Counted from the stretch's first letter, positions 22,688 to 32,130 are shown. The stretch is DNA of 64,000 nt from Cryobacterium sp. N22 (GCF_002929555.1 NZ_PJJP01000034.1:1-64000), one strand, 5' to 3'. Translations and numbers: made by a program. Notes: generated by a model not told the origin, from the letters alone.

Positions 22688-24187
22688 CTAGGTGTTCTGC
22701 GGGAAGCCCAGGTTGATGCCGCCGTGGCTGGGGTCGAGCCAACGGGCGGTGACGGCCTTCTCCCGGGTGTAGAAGTTGATGCCGGCGGGGCCGTAGGCCT
22801 TGGCGTCACCGAACAGGGAATCCTTCCAGCCGCCGAACGAGTGGTACGCCACCGGCACCGGGATCGGCACGTTGATGCCGACCATGCCCACCTGCACCTC
22901 GTGTTGGAAGCGCCTGGCTGCGCCACCGTCGTTGGTGAAGATCGCGGTGCCGTTGCCGTAGCGGCTGGCGTTGATGACGGCCACGCCGTCGGTGTAGCTG
23001 GCCACCCGCAGCACGCTGAGCACCGGGCCGAAGATCTCGTCCTTATATACGGCGGAGTCCAGGCTGACCTTGTCGAACAGGGTCGGGCCGAGCCAGAAAC
23101 CGGATGCGTCACCGTCGACCTCGATGCCGCGTCCGTCGATCACGACCTCCGCGCCATCCTTCTGGGCGATGTCGATGTAGCCGGCGACCTTGTCGCGGTG
23201 CGCTTGGGTGATCAGCGGGCCCATGTCGCAGCCGCGCATGCCGTCGCCCACGGTGAGGCGCTTGACCCGGTCGGCGATCTTGGCGATGAGCTCGTCGGCG
23301 ACGGGCTCGACGGCCACGATGACGCTGATGGCCATGCAGCGCTCCCCCGCCGAACCGAAGCCGGCGTTGACCGCGGCATCCGCGGCGAGGTCGAGGTCGG
23401 CATCCGGCAGCACCAGCATGTGGTTCTTGGCGCCGCCGAGGGCCTGCACCCGCTTGCCGTGCTGCGCGGCGGTCTCGTAGATGTACTTGGCGATCGGGGT
23501 GGAGCCGACGAAGGAGATGGCCTGCACGTCGGGGTGCACCAGCAGGGCGTCCACGGCTTCTTTGTCGCCATGCACGACGTTGAGCACGCCGTCGGGCAGA
23601 CCGGCCTCGGTCATGAGGGCCGCGAGCCAGTTCGCGGCGGACGGGTCCTTCTCGCTGGGCTTGAGCACGACACAGTTGCCGGCGGCGATGGCGATGGGGA
23701 AGAACCAGAGCGGCACCATGGCGGGGAAGTTGAACGGACTGATGATGCCGACCACGCCGAGCGGCTGGCGCAGGGTGTAGACGTCGACGCCCGTGGAGAC
23801 GTTCTCGGAGAACTCGCCCTTGGCCAGGTGCGGCAGGCCGAGGGCGAACTCGACGACCTCGAGGCCGCGGGCGATCTCGCCGAGGGCGTCGGAGGTGACC
23901 TTGCCGTGCTCGCTGGTGAGAATGTCGGCGAGCTCGCCCTTGCGGGCGTTGAGCAGCTCGCGGAAGTTGAACATGACGCCCTGGCGTTTGGCGAGGGAGG
24001 CGTCGCGCCAGGCGGGGTAGGCGGCCTGGGCCGAGGCGACAGCGGTGTCGACGTCGGCAGCGGAGGCCAGCGAGACCAGGCGCTGCACTCTGCCGGTGGC
24101 CGGGTTGTAGACGGGGGCGGAACGAGCAGAGCTTCCGGTGCCGGGAGCGCCGTCGATCCAGTGGGTGAGGACGGGAAGGTCGTTCAT
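22688..24187 (-). CDS. mmsA: Methylmalonate/malonate-semialdehyde dehydrogenase (CoA-acylating)
   Basis: 499 residues. The catalytic Cys lies in GSAGERCMAISV (Cys284), and the usual aldehyde-dehydrogenase Glu is replaced in GGAKNHM (near 252-257). This is the mark of CoA-dependent MmsA/IolA enzymes. PFNFPAMVPLWFFP near 151-164 agrees. In this operon it would oxidise malonate semialdehyde, made from beta-alanine, to acetyl-CoA and CO2. It is the last gene of the unit, separated from the aminotransferase gene by a palindromic repeat region. Confidence 0.93.
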   Translation of the reverse strand: MNDLPVLTHWIDGAPGTGSSARSAPVYNPATGRVQRLVSLASAADVDTAVASAQAAYPAWRDASLAKRQGVMFNFRELLNARKGELADILTSEHGKVTSDALGEIARGLEVVEFALGLPHLAKGEFSENVSTGVDVYTLRQPLGVVGIISPFNFPAMVPLWFFPIAIAAGNCVVLKPSEKDPSAANWLAALMTEAGLPDGVLNVVHGDKEAVDALLVHPDVQAISFVGSTPIAKYIYETAAQHGKRVQALGGAKNHMLVLPDADLDLAADAAVNAGFGSAGERCMAISVIVAVEPVADELIAKIADRVKRLTVGDGMRGCDMGPLITQAHRDKVAGYIDIAQKDGAEVVIDGRGIEVDGDASGFWLGPTLFDKVSLDSAVYKDEIFGPVLSVLRVASYTDGVAVINASRYGNGTAIFTNDGGAARRFQHEVQVGMVGINVPIPVPVAYHSFGGWKDSLFGDAKAYGPAGINFYTREKAVTARWLDPSHGGINLGFPQNT

Positions 24188-24210
24188 GTCAGTCGATTCT
24201 GTTGGGGTTG

Positions 24211-24345
24211 TCCGTTGATCGAGCTTGTCGAGATCTGGTGACCCTGTCTAGGTTCAGAGATCGGGTCACGGGGTCTCGACAAGCTCGACCAGCGGGCGGG
24301 GCAAGTTTTTGAGTTCGGGTTGCGGGGTCTCGACAAGCTCGACCA
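24211..24345. repeat. Palindromic repeat cluster (VELVETP type), three copies
   Basis: A GATCGAGCTTGTCGAGA unit near 24219 faces two opposite-strand copies of GGTCTCGACAAGCTCGACCA near 24272 and 24326. The facing arms can fold into a long hairpin between the aminotransferase and dehydrogenase genes. The same element occurs at 32131-32291 and 60382-60632. Confidence 0.85.
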
Positions 24346-24356
24346 GCGCTGGGCGG

Positions 24357-25685
24357 CTAGAGGAGGTCGAGGGAGAGGACCTCGTCGTAGATGGCGAGGG
24401 CCTCGGCCACCTCGGAGTCGGTGACGACGCAGGGCGGCACCACGTGGATGCGGTTGTCCATGATGAAGGGCAGCAGGTTGCGGGCCAGCAGCTCGGTCTT
24501 GATGTGGGCCATCACGGCCGGCGACACGGGCTCCCGGCTCTCCCGGTCGGCCACAAGCTCGATCGCCCAGAAGACGCCCTCGCCGCGCACCTCCCCGATG
24601 ATCGGGTGCTTGGCCTTGAGCGCTTCCAGCCCGGGGCCGATGGCGTCGGTGCCGACCCTGGCGGCGTTGTCGACGATGCCCTCGTTCTCCATGGCATCGA
24701 GCGCGGCAACGATCGAGGCCATCGCCAGCGGATGCCCGCTATAGGTAAGCCCTCCGGGGAACACAGTGTTGTGGAAGTCGGCGGCGATGGCGTCGGAGAT
24801 GATCACGCCACCGACGGGCACGTATCCGGAGTTGACGCCCTTGGCGAAGGTGATCAGGTCGGGCACGACGCCGGTGCCGTCGAAGGCGAACCAGCGCCCC
24901 GTGCGGCCGAAGCCCACCATCACCTCGTCGAGGATCAGCATGATGCCGTAGCGGTCACAGAGCTCGCGCACCCCGGCGAGGTAGCCGGGCGGCGGCATCA
25001 GCACCCCGGCGGTGCCGGGGATGGTTTCGAGCAGCACCGCCGCGATGGAGGTGGCGCCCTCGCTCTGGATGACCCGTTCCAAGTGGTGCAGGGCCCGTTC
25101 GGTTTCCTGCTCGGGCGTCGTCGCCCAGAACTCGCTGCGATAGAGGTACGGCCCGAAGAAGTGCACGTGGCCGCGGGCGAACTCGTTGGGGATGCGCCGC
25201 CAGTCGCCGGTGGCGACGATGGCCGCACCGGTGTTGCCGTGGTACGAGCGGTAGGTGGAGAGCACGGTGTCGCGGCCGGTGTGCAGGCGGGCCATCCGGA
25301 TGGCGTTCTCGTTGGCATCCGCACCGCCGTTGGTGAAGAAGACCTTGTTGAAGCCGTCGGGTGCCCGGTCGACGATGCGTTTGGCGGCCTCGCCGCGGGC
25401 CAGGTTGGCAGTGGACGGAGCGATGGTGGTGAGCAACTGCGCCTGGTCGATGATGCCCTTGATCACAGCCGGATGCTGGTGGCCGATGTTGACGTTGACC
25501 AGCTGGCTGGAGAAGTCGAGGTAGCTGCGCCCGTCGTGGTCCCAGACCCGGCAGCCCAGACCGCCGGCGATGACCAGGGGCACCAGCTTGGCCTGGGCGG
25601 ACCAGGAGTGGAAGATGTGGGCCTTGTCGAGCTGAGTGGTGCGGTCGTTCAGGCCGAGCTCGGTAGTGGTGTCGGTGTCGGTCAC
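24357..25685 (-). CDS. Class III omega-aminotransferase, probable beta-alanine:pyruvate/2-oxoglutarate aminotransferase
   Basis: 442 residues from GTG 25685. PLP-binding features include FTNGGADANENAIRMAR near 117, LDEVMVGFGRTG near 252, and the Schiff-base Lys282 in FAKGVNSGY. These are class III aminotransferase hallmarks. In context it converts beta-alanine to malonate semialdehyde, the step between beta-ureidopropionase and the MmsA-type dehydrogenase. Beta-aminoisobutyrate from thymine would be an equivalent substrate. It lies 93 bases downstream of the ABC binding-protein gene, with two hairpins in between. Confidence 0.9.
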   Translation of the reverse strand: MTDTDTTTELGLNDRTTQLDKAHIFHSWSAQAKLVPLVIAGGLGCRVWDHDGRSYLDFSSQLVNVNIGHQHPAVIKGIIDQAQLLTTIAPSTANLARGEAAKRIVDRAPDGFNKVFFTNGGADANENAIRMARLHTGRDTVLSTYRSYHGNTGAAIVATGDWRRIPNEFARGHVHFFGPYLYRSEFWATTPEQETERALHHLERVIQSEGATSIAAVLLETIPGTAGVLMPPPGYLAGVRELCDRYGIMLILDEVMVGFGRTGRWFAFDGTGVVPDLITFAKGVNSGYVPVGGVIISDAIAADFHNTVFPGGLTYSGHPLAMASIVAALDAMENEGIVDNAARVGTDAIGPGLEALKAKHPIIGEVRGEGVFWAIELVADRESREPVSPAVMAHIKTELLARNLLPFIMDNRIHVVPPCVVTDSEVAEALAIYDEVLSLDLL

Positions 25686-25715
25686 GATGTGTGTCCTTCT
25701 CTTCTGCTCTGTACG

Positions 25716-25768
25716 CCCCGGTGCACGGGGCGGTGGTGACCGGGCGGCGACGCGAGGCCGCCGCCCGG
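25716..25768 (-). terminator. Two intercistronic hairpins after the binding-protein gene
   Basis: CCGGGCGGCG/CGCCGCCCGG (25740-25768) and CCCCG/CGGGG (25716-25730) lie between the ABC binding-protein and aminotransferase genes. They probably give partial termination or message stabilisation within the operon. Confidence 0.55.
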
Positions 25769-25778
25769 TCTGGGTTGT

Positions 25779-26930
25779 CTACTCGCCGCCCTCCTTCAGG
25801 GTGACCTCGATCGGACCCCAGTCGGCGCCCATCACGTCGACGCCATCGGCGGTGAGCTCATCCAGGGCCTGCTGCACGTACTCGTTGGAGTACGCGGTTT
25901 CGGGCGGCTCTGTGGTGATGATGGTGCCACCGGTTTCGTTCTTCGTGTTCATCGCGATATCGACGGTGTTGGCCCAGGCGGCCTCGTCGATCAGGCCGAC
26001 ACCGTTCGTGGACGGAAAGATCAGCTTGCTGACCTCGTTGGTCATCCACAGCTGGTGGCCGGCGGGCAGGGCCGAGCCGGCGTCGGCCACGATGGCTGCG
26101 GCCTCGTCGGGGTTACCGGCGGCGTAGATCCACCCCTTGATGGAGGCCTTGATGAACTTCACGGTCTGGTCGGCGTAGGCCTCGTCGTCGGCGAGCTTGT
26201 CGGTGTTGGCCCAGATGGCGTCCTGGAGCATCGCGGTGCCCTCCTCGTTCCAGTCGATGACGTTGAGGTCCTCGGGCTGGTAGAGCTCGCCGGTGTCGGG
26301 GTTGATGGTTTCGAGCACCTGGGCGTACTCGTTGTAGGTCATCGCCTGGGCCGCGTCGATGTCGCCGGCCAGGAAGGCGTTCATGTCGAACGCCTGCTGC
26401 ACCAGGCTGATGTCGCCCACCTCCACGCCGGCCTGCTGCATGCCGGCGAAGAGCTCCCACTCGTTGCCGTAGCCCCAGCTGCCCACGTTCTTGCCGGCCA
26501 GGTCGGCCGGGCTGGTGATGTTCTTGTCAACGAACGAGATCTGGGTGGTGGCGCTGCGTTCGAAGATCTGGGCGACGTTGGTGATGTTGGCGCCCTGTTC
26601 GATGGATCCGAGCACCTTGGGCACCCAGGAGATGGCGTAGTCCACGTCGCCGGAGGCGAGCACGTCCTGCGGCACGATGTCGGCGCCGCCCTCCGCGATG
26701 GTCACGTCGAGGCCTTCGTCTTCGTAGTAACCCTGCTCGACGGCCGCGTAGTAGCCGGCGAACTGGGCCTGCGCCACCCACTGCAACTGCAGGGTGACGG
26801 GGGTGAGGCCGCCGGTGGCGGAGTCCTCGGTCGGGTCGGCATCGCTGGCGGCGCTGCATCCGGAAAGGACGAGGGCGCCGGCCGCCGCGACGGCGCCTGC
26901 CGTCGTCAGCCATCGTGTGCTGTGTTTCAT
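25779..26930 (-). CDS. ABC transporter substrate-binding lipoprotein, NMT1/THI5-like
   Basis: 383 residues from ATG 26930, with GGAGGAACTC upstream. A lipoprotein signal (GALVLSGCSAAS, Cys near 25) precedes a type II binding-protein fold: LQLQWVAQAQFAGYYAAVEQGYYEDEGLDVTI near 48 is diagnostic of the NMT1/THI5-like group that binds pyrimidines and related heterocycles. With the two permeases and ATPase upstream it should import a pyrimidine or a breakdown product for this operon. The exact ligand is inferred from context. A much longer upstream extension of the frame runs antisense-like through the permease and is rejected. Confidence 0.92.
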   Translation of the reverse strand: MKHSTRWLTTAGAVAAAGALVLSGCSAASDADPTEDSATGGLTPVTLQLQWVAQAQFAGYYAAVEQGYYEDEGLDVTIAEGGADIVPQDVLASGDVDYAISWVPKVLGSIEQGANITNVAQIFERSATTQISFVDKNITSPADLAGKNVGSWGYGNEWELFAGMQQAGVEVGDISLVQQAFDMNAFLAGDIDAAQAMTYNEYAQVLETINPDTGELYQPEDLNVIDWNEEGTAMLQDAIWANTDKLADDEAYADQTVKFIKASIKGWIYAAGNPDEAAAIVADAGSALPAGHQLWMTNEVSKLIFPSTNGVGLIDEAAWANTVDIAMNTKNETGGTIITTEPPETAYSNEYVQQALDELTADGVDVMGADWGPIEVTLKEGGE

Positions 26931-26992
26931 GAGTTCCTCCTTATATGTACTGCTGCGGGGGTGCTGTTGCGGGGGGTGCTGCGGGGATGGTT

Positions 26993-27823
26993 TCAGGCGG
27001 TGGGGGCGCGGCGGCTGACCAGCTTCTCGAGGCCGAGCGCTGCGCAGTAGAAGAGGAGACCGAGGATTATCGAGCCGAGCACGTAGGCCCAGGCGAGGCC
27101 GTAGTTGCTGCTGGACGCGGCGGAGGTGATCGACTTGCCCAGGCCCCCGACCGGGCCGCCGAAGTACTCGGCGATCAGGGCGGAGATCACGGCGAGCGAG
27201 GACGCGATGCGAAGGCCCGTGAACACGAACGGCACCGCGGTGGGCAGGGTCACGGTCTTGGTGGCCTGCCAGGCGGAGGCTGCGTAGGAACGCATCAGGT
27301 CGCGGTGCACCGGCCGCACCATGCGGAGGCCCTTGAGGGTGTTGAAGTACACCGGCACGAACACCGCCAGCGCGGCCACAAGCTGTCGGGCGGTCTCGGC
27401 GTTGGCGCCGAACATCGTGCACAGCACGGGCGCCAGGGCCACGATCGGCACCACGGCGACGGCTGCCACAACCGGTGCGGCCATCCCGTCGAAGATCCGC
27501 ACGAGGGCCGAGAGGATGGCCAGCAGCACGCCGACGATCGCGCCGATCACCAGGCCGATCAGGGCGTTGCGGCCGGTGACGACGGAGCCGCTGACGACGT
27601 TCTGCAGGTTGGCGACGAACTGCTCGCCGATCGCGAACGGGCCGGGCAGGATGAACGGCTTGATCGCCAGCACCGTGACGAAGCCCTGCCAGAGCAGGAT
27701 CGCCAGGACCCCGAGCAGTACCGGTGGCAGCACGGTGCGGGCCAGGCCGGAGCCGGCCGGGTTCGCGCGCGCCGACCCGGCCGGAGCCGGTGCGGCCTCG
27801 CGCACGCCCGCGCCGGCGCTCAT
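26993..27823 (-). CDS. ABC transporter permease 1
   Basis: 276 residues, about six membrane helices of the BPD_transp_1 (SsuC/ThiX) type. A cytosolic N-terminus of 30 residues is followed by LPPVLLGVLAILLWQGFV. The ATPase-coupling loop includes RSYAASAWQATKTVTLPTAVPFVFTGLRIASSLA near 185-215. It pairs with the second permease encoded upstream to form a heterodimeric channel. Its start overlaps the ATPase stop by four bases (ATGA). Confidence 0.92.
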   Translation of the reverse strand: MSAGAGVREAAPAPAGSARANPAGSGLARTVLPPVLLGVLAILLWQGFVTVLAIKPFILPGPFAIGEQFVANLQNVVSGSVVTGRNALIGLVIGAIVGVLLAILSALVRIFDGMAAPVVAAVAVVPIVALAPVLCTMFGANAETARQLVAALAVFVPVYFNTLKGLRMVRPVHRDLMRSYAASAWQATKTVTLPTAVPFVFTGLRIASSLAVISALIAEYFGGPVGGLGKSITSAASSSNYGLAWAYVLGSIILGLLFYCAALGLEKLVSRRAPTA

Positions 27824-28647
27824 CGCGTCTCGACCCCGCGCGCCCCGGTGGGGGTGTCGCCGTGCAGCAACTCCCGCACCCGGCTGACCGAGTGGAAGAA
27901 CTCCGCGTCTTCGCGCAGGTTCTCGCCGCGGTCGCTCATTCGGCCGAGGTTCACGCCCAGCACGTCGCGGATGCGGCCGGGCCGCGGCGACATCACCACC
28001 ACCCGGTTGGAGAGGAACACCGCCTCGGGGATGGAGTGGGTGACGAAGACCACGGCGGCGCTGGTCTCGGCGCAGATGCGCACGAGCTCGTTCTGCATGC
28101 GCTCCCTGGTCATCTCGTCGAGAGCACCGAACGGTTCGTCCATCAACAGCAGGCTCGGGCTCTCGGCCAGCGACCGGGCGATCGCCACCCGCTGCTGCAT
28201 GCCGCCGGAGAGCTGGTCGGGGTAGTGCCCGGCGAAGTCGGTCAGGCCCACGAGCTCGATCAGCTCTGCGGCCCGCTCGCGGCGGGCGGCCTTGCCGGCG
28301 CCGTGCAGTTCCAGGGGCAGTTCGATGTTGCCGGTCACCGTGCGCCAGGGCAGCAGGCCGGCCTGCTGGAACGCGATGCCGTAGTCCTGGTCGATGCGCG
28401 CCTGACTGGCGGTTTTGCCGAACACCTCGATCGACCCGCTGGTGGGGGTGTCGAGGTCGGCGATCAGCCGCAGCAGGGTGCTCTTGCCGCAGCCGCTAGG
28501 CCCGATCAGCGAGACGAATTCGCCGGGGGCGACGGTGAGGCTCACCGCATCCAGGGCCGTGACGGATGCGCCCTTGCGGCCGGCGAAGACGCGGCTGACC
28601 TCGGTCACCTCCACGGCGTGCTGTACCGGTCGTGCTGCCGTGGTCAT
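27820..28647 (-). CDS. ABC transporter ATP-binding protein
   Basis: About 275 residues from ATG 28647. Walker A GPSGCGKSTLLR is near 50, Q-loop FQQAGLLPW near 95, signature LSGGMQQRVAIARSL near 145, and Walker B LLLMDEPFGALD near 168. It is closest to the SsuB/TauB/ThiZ group. It energises the two permeases, and overlaps both neighbouring genes by four bases, so the three are translated together. The frame extends far upstream as an artefact across the second permease. Confidence 0.93.
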   Translation of the reverse strand: MTTAARPVQHAVEVTEVSRVFAGRKGASVTALDAVSLTVAPGEFVSLIGPSGCGKSTLLRLIADLDTPTSGSIEVFGKTASQARIDQDYGIAFQQAGLLPWRTVTGNIELPLELHGAGKAARRERAAELIELVGLTDFAGHYPDQLSGGMQQRVAIARSLAESPSLLLMDEPFGALDEMTRERMQNELVRICAETSAAVVFVTHSIPEAVFLSNRVVVMSPRPGRIRDVLGVNLGRMSDRGENLREDAEFFHSVSRVRELLHGDTPTGARGVETR

Positions 28648-29588
28648 GCGGCCACCTCTCCCCTGCGGAATCGACGTAGGAACAGTGAGATCAGGCCGAC
28701 AAAACCGGCGGCGACGAGGCCCACCAGGATCGACCCGAAGATGGGGGCCCAGGGCTTGCCCGGGTCGCTGCCGGCGGCGCCGGCGTATTCGACGATGAGG
28801 CGGCCGATGCCGCCGCGCAGCCCGATCGACACCTCGGCGACGACGCTGCCGATCACGGCGCTGGCCGCCGCGAGGCGGAGGGCCGGCAGCAGGTAGCCCA
28901 CGCTGGCGGGCAGCCGCAGCCGCCAGAGCGTCTTCCACCAGCCCACGGCGTAGCAGTGCATCAGGTCGATGTGGTTGGTGTCGGGCGAGCCGAGGCCCTT
29001 GAGCGCACCGATCGAGACCGGGAAGAAGGCGAGGTAGGAGGCGATCAGCGCCACCGACATCCAGTTCTCCCAGGTGAAGGCGCCGAATTCGAGCTGCGCG
29101 CCCCAGCGCCGCACCAGCGGGGCCAGCGCAATCAGCGGCACGGTCTGGCTGAGGATGACCCAGGGCAGGATGGCCGATTCGGCCAGCTTGAAGCGCTGCA
29201 TCACCAACGCCAGGGCCAGGCCCACCGTGACGCCCACGATCCAGCCGACGGCCGAGATGCCGAGGGTGAACAGGGACGCCTCGAGCACCGCCTGCCACAT
29301 CGGGATGGCGCTGGCGCTGCCGGTGACGGGTTCGAGGATGCGTTCGAACATCACCCACAGGTGCGGCATGGCCATCTCGCTGGCCCGCGGCAGCACGGTG
29401 ACACCGCCGACGACCACGCCGTCTTCGGGGCCGAGGAGGATGTAGAGCTCCCAGAGCAGCGCGAGCACCAGCACGCCGAGGGCACCCACCAGGATGCGCC
29501 GCGGCATCCCCTGGCTCAGCCGCGCCCGGCCCCGCGCCGCAGCGCCCGCTTTCGCGGGGGCGGTGCGCACGGAGCCGGCCGGAGTCAT
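28644..29588 (-). CDS. ABC transporter permease 2
   Basis: 314 residues with about six to seven membrane helices. The BPD_transp_1 coupling loop (CYAVGWWKTLWRLRLPASVGYLLPALRLAAASAVIGS) is near 215-250. An unusually long loop after the first helix (residues about 50-90) faces outside. It forms the channel with permease 1. The ATG at 29588 overlaps the LLM oxidoreductase stop by four bases, tying transport to the enzymatic genes in one operon. Confidence 0.9.
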   Translation of the reverse strand: MTPAGSVRTAPAKAGAAARGRARLSQGMPRRILVGALGVLVLALLWELYILLGPEDGVVVGGVTVLPRASEMAMPHLWVMFERILEPVTGSASAIPMWQAVLEASLFTLGISAVGWIVGVTVGLALALVMQRFKLAESAILPWVILSQTVPLIALAPLVRRWGAQLEFGAFTWENWMSVALIASYLAFFPVSIGALKGLGSPDTNHIDLMHCYAVGWWKTLWRLRLPASVGYLLPALRLAAASAVIGSVVAEVSIGLRGGIGRLIVEYAGAAGSDPGKPWAPIFGSILVGLVAAGFVGLISLFLRRFRRGEVAA

Positions 29589-30622
29589 GCCTTGGCCGTG
29601 ATGTGGTTGGCGAGGGCGGGGATCACGGTCTCGCCGTAGACCCGCAGCGTCTCCTCTTTATTGTCGTGCTGCAGGTAGCCGGCGAACTGGTCGACACCGA
29701 GCGCCTTGAGCGCGGTGAGCTTCTCGATGTGCGCCTCGGCCGGCCCCAACAGGCAGAACCTATCGACGATCTCGTCGGGCACGAAGTCGGCGTGGGTGTT
29801 GCCCGCGCGGCCGTGCTCGTTGTAGTCATAGCCCTCGCGGCCCTTGATGTAGTCGGTCAGGGCCTTCGGAACCGCGGCTTGCCCTGAGCCTGTCGAAGGG
29901 TCAGAGCCGTACTTGGCGACGATGTCGGCCACGTGGTTGCCGACCATGCCGCCGAACCAGCGGCACTGATCACGCATGTGCTGGAGGTCGTCGCCGATGT
30001 ACATCGGCGCCGCGACGCAGAACTTGATCGCGTCGGGGTCGCGGCCGGCGTCGCTGGCGGCGGTGCGCACGGTCTTGATCATCCACTCGGCCACGTCGAG
30101 GTCGGCCATCTGCAGGATGAAACCATCGCCGACCTCGCCGGCGAGCTTGAGCGCGAGCGGGCCGTACGCGGCCACCCACACATCCAGGGTGGACCCCTGA
30201 CTCCAGGGGAACTGCAGGGTGGCCCCGTTGTACTCCACCGACCGGGAGTTGGCGAGCTCGCGGATCACGTGGATCGCCTCGCGCAGGGTCTTCAGCGTGC
30301 TGGGCCTGCCGTTGGTCACCCGCACGGCCGAGTCGCCGCGGCCGATGCCGCAAATCGTGCGGTTGCCGTACATCTCGTTGAGGGTGGCGTAGGTGGAGGC
30401 CGTGACGGTCCAGTCCCTGGTGGCCGGGTTGGTGACCATCGGGCCCACGATCACCTTGCGGGTTCGCTCGAGGATCTGGCTGTAGATCACGTAGGGCTCC
30501 TGCCAGAGCAGGTGCGAGTCGAAGGTCCACACGTGGCTGAAACCGTGGTTCTCGGCCAACTGGGCCAGTTGCACGGTGCGCGCCGACGGCGGATTGGTCT
30601 GGAGTACTGCGCCGAAGTCCAT
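29585..30622 (-). CDS. Luciferase-like (LLM) oxidoreductase, probably F420- or flavin-dependent
   Basis: 345 residues. TIM-barrel LLM motifs are HVWTFDSHLLWQEPYV near 30, GPMVTNPATRDWTVTASTYATLNEMYGNR near 60, ICGIGRGDSAVR near 90 and WVAAYGPLALKLAGEVGDGFIL near 150. The family is often annotated as F420-dependent, and F420 genes lie elsewhere in this window. The reaction in pyrimidine breakdown is unknown. Residues near 239-248 (SDPSTGSGQA) are encoded by a palindromic repeat inserted in frame. It lies 11 bases downstream of the dihydropyrimidinase gene. Confidence 0.88.
   Translation of the reverse strand: MDFGAVLQTNPPSARTVQLAQLAENHGFSHVWTFDSHLLWQEPYVIYSQILERTRKVIVGPMVTNPATRDWTVTASTYATLNEMYGNRTICGIGRGDSAVRVTNGRPSTLKTLREAIHVIRELANSRSVEYNGATLQFPWSQGSTLDVWVAAYGPLALKLAGEVGDGFILQMADLDVAEWMIKTVRTAASDAGRDPDAIKFCVAAPMYIGDDLQHMRDQCRWFGGMVGNHVADIVAKYGSDPSTGSGQAAVPKALTDYIKGREGYDYNEHGRAGNTHADFVPDEIVDRFCLLGPAEAHIEKLTALKALGVDQFAGYLQHDNKEETLRVYGETVIPALANHITAKA
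29880..29902. repeat. Palindromic repeat inside the LLM gene
   Basis: CCCTGAGCCTGTCGAAGGG, the usual half of a widespread actinobacterial palindrome, is read on the minus strand as DPSTGSGQ in frame. It lies in a loop region of the protein. Confidence 0.7.
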
Positions 30623-30633
30623 GGGGTTCCCGC

Positions 30634-32067
30634 CTAGATCAGGTACTGGCTGAGGCCGCGTTTGATGTACTTGCCATCACCCTTGGCGCCGAGGTACCGG
30701 TTGTTGTCGATGACGACCTTGCCGCGGGAGAGCACGGTGTCGACGTGGCCGTCGATCTCGAAGCCCTCGTACGCGGAGTAGTCCATGTTCATGTGGTGGG
30801 TTTTCTCCACACCGATCGAGGTGTGCCCCTGGGGGTCGTAGACCACCACGTCGCCGTCGGCGCCGGGCTGGATGACCCCCTTGGTGCCGTACATGCCGAA
30901 CATGCGCGCCGGGGTGGTGGACGTGACCTCCACCCAGCGCTCGAGGGAGATCTGCTTGTCGACAACGCCCTGGAACAGCAGGTCCATGCGGTGTTCGACC
31001 GAGCCGATGCCGTTGGGGATCTTGGAGAAGTCGGTCAGCCCCATGTCTTTCTGGCCCTTCATGCAGAACGGGCAGTGGTCGGTGGAGACCATCTGGATGT
31101 CGTTCGTGCGCAGGCTCTGCCACATGTGGTGCTGGTGCCCCTCGGCCTTGGACCGCAAGGGGGTGGAGCACACCCACTTGGCGCCCTCGAAGTCGCCCCA
31201 CTCCTCGCTCTGGGCGCCGAGCTGGTCTTCCAGCGAGAGATAGAGGTACTGCGGGCAGGTCTCGCCGAAGACGTTCTGGCCGCGGTCACGGGCGATCATG
31301 ATCTGCTCCACGGCCTGCTTGGCGGAGACGTGAACCACGTACAGCGGCGCCCCGGTGAGGTCGGCGAGCATGATCGCCCGGTGGGTGGCCTCCTCCTCGG
31401 CCTGCCACGGCCGGGTCAGGCCGTGATAGTACGGCGTGGTGTTGCCGGCGGCGACGGCCTGCTGCACGAGCAGGTCGATGACGCTGCCGTTCTCGGCGTG
31501 CATCATGATCATGCTGCCGTTGCCGGCCGCCTTCTGCATGGCCTTGACGATCTGGCCGTCGTCGGAGAGGAACACCCCCTTGTAGGCCATGAACAGCTTG
31601 AAGCTGGAGACGCCCTCGTTGACGAGTTCGTCCATCGCGACGAGAGAGGAATCCTGCACGTCGGAGAGGATCTGGTGGAAGCCGTAGTCGATGGCGCACT
31701 CGCCGCGGGCCTTCTCCTGCCAGTGGTGATACTGGTCGAGCACGTTCTCGCCGGCGTACTGCACCACGAAGTCGACGATGCTCGTGGTGCCGCCCCAGGC
31801 CGCAGCCCGGGTGCCGGTCTCGAAGGTGTCGCTGGCCTCGGTACCGCCGAACGGCATCTGCATGTGGGTGTGCGCGTCGATGCCGCCGGGGATGACGTAT
31901 TTGCCGGCGGCGTCGATCACGGTGTCGACGTTCCGCTCGATGTCGAAGCCGAGCAGGGTGGAACCGGGGGCGAGCACCGCGGCGATCTTCTCGCCGTCGA
32001 TCAGCACATCCGCTGTGGCCGTTCCCGTGGAATTGACCACGGTGCCGTTCTTGATCAGGGTCTTCAT
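30634..32067 (-). CDS. Dihydropyrimidinase (hydantoinase)
   Basis: 477 residues of the amidohydrolase superfamily. Metal ligands His66/His68 are in GGIDAHTHMQ, the carboxylated Lys163 in FKLFMAYKG, and further ligands in HAENG, VVHVSA and STDHCPF. It opens the dihydrouracil or dihydrothymine ring to give N-carbamoyl-beta-alanine, the substrate of the ureidopropionase encoded upstream. A GGAGAA site precedes ATG 32067. The dihydropyrimidine dehydrogenase for the first step is not in the window. Confidence 0.95.
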   Translation of the reverse strand: MKTLIKNGTVVNSTGTATADVLIDGEKIAAVLAPGSTLLGFDIERNVDTVIDAAGKYVIPGGIDAHTHMQMPFGGTEASDTFETGTRAAAWGGTTSIVDFVVQYAGENVLDQYHHWQEKARGECAIDYGFHQILSDVQDSSLVAMDELVNEGVSSFKLFMAYKGVFLSDDGQIVKAMQKAAGNGSMIMMHAENGSVIDLLVQQAVAAGNTTPYYHGLTRPWQAEEEATHRAIMLADLTGAPLYVVHVSAKQAVEQIMIARDRGQNVFGETCPQYLYLSLEDQLGAQSEEWGDFEGAKWVCSTPLRSKAEGHQHHMWQSLRTNDIQMVSTDHCPFCMKGQKDMGLTDFSKIPNGIGSVEHRMDLLFQGVVDKQISLERWVEVTSTTPARMFGMYGTKGVIQPGADGDVVVYDPQGHTSIGVEKTHHMNMDYSAYEGFEIDGHVDTVLSRGKVVIDNNRYLGAKGDGKYIKRGLSQYLI

Positions 32068-32130
32068 GAGTGGTTCTCCTGTTCGTTACTGCGCTACTTC
32101 GCTGCTTCGTCTGCGGGTCGAGCCGTCTCG

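Noticed and set aside
22142-24241. 699-codon plus-strand frame opposite mmsA and the DUF1801 gene
   Set aside because: It crosses two genes with clear family motifs on the other strand and shows no protein family.
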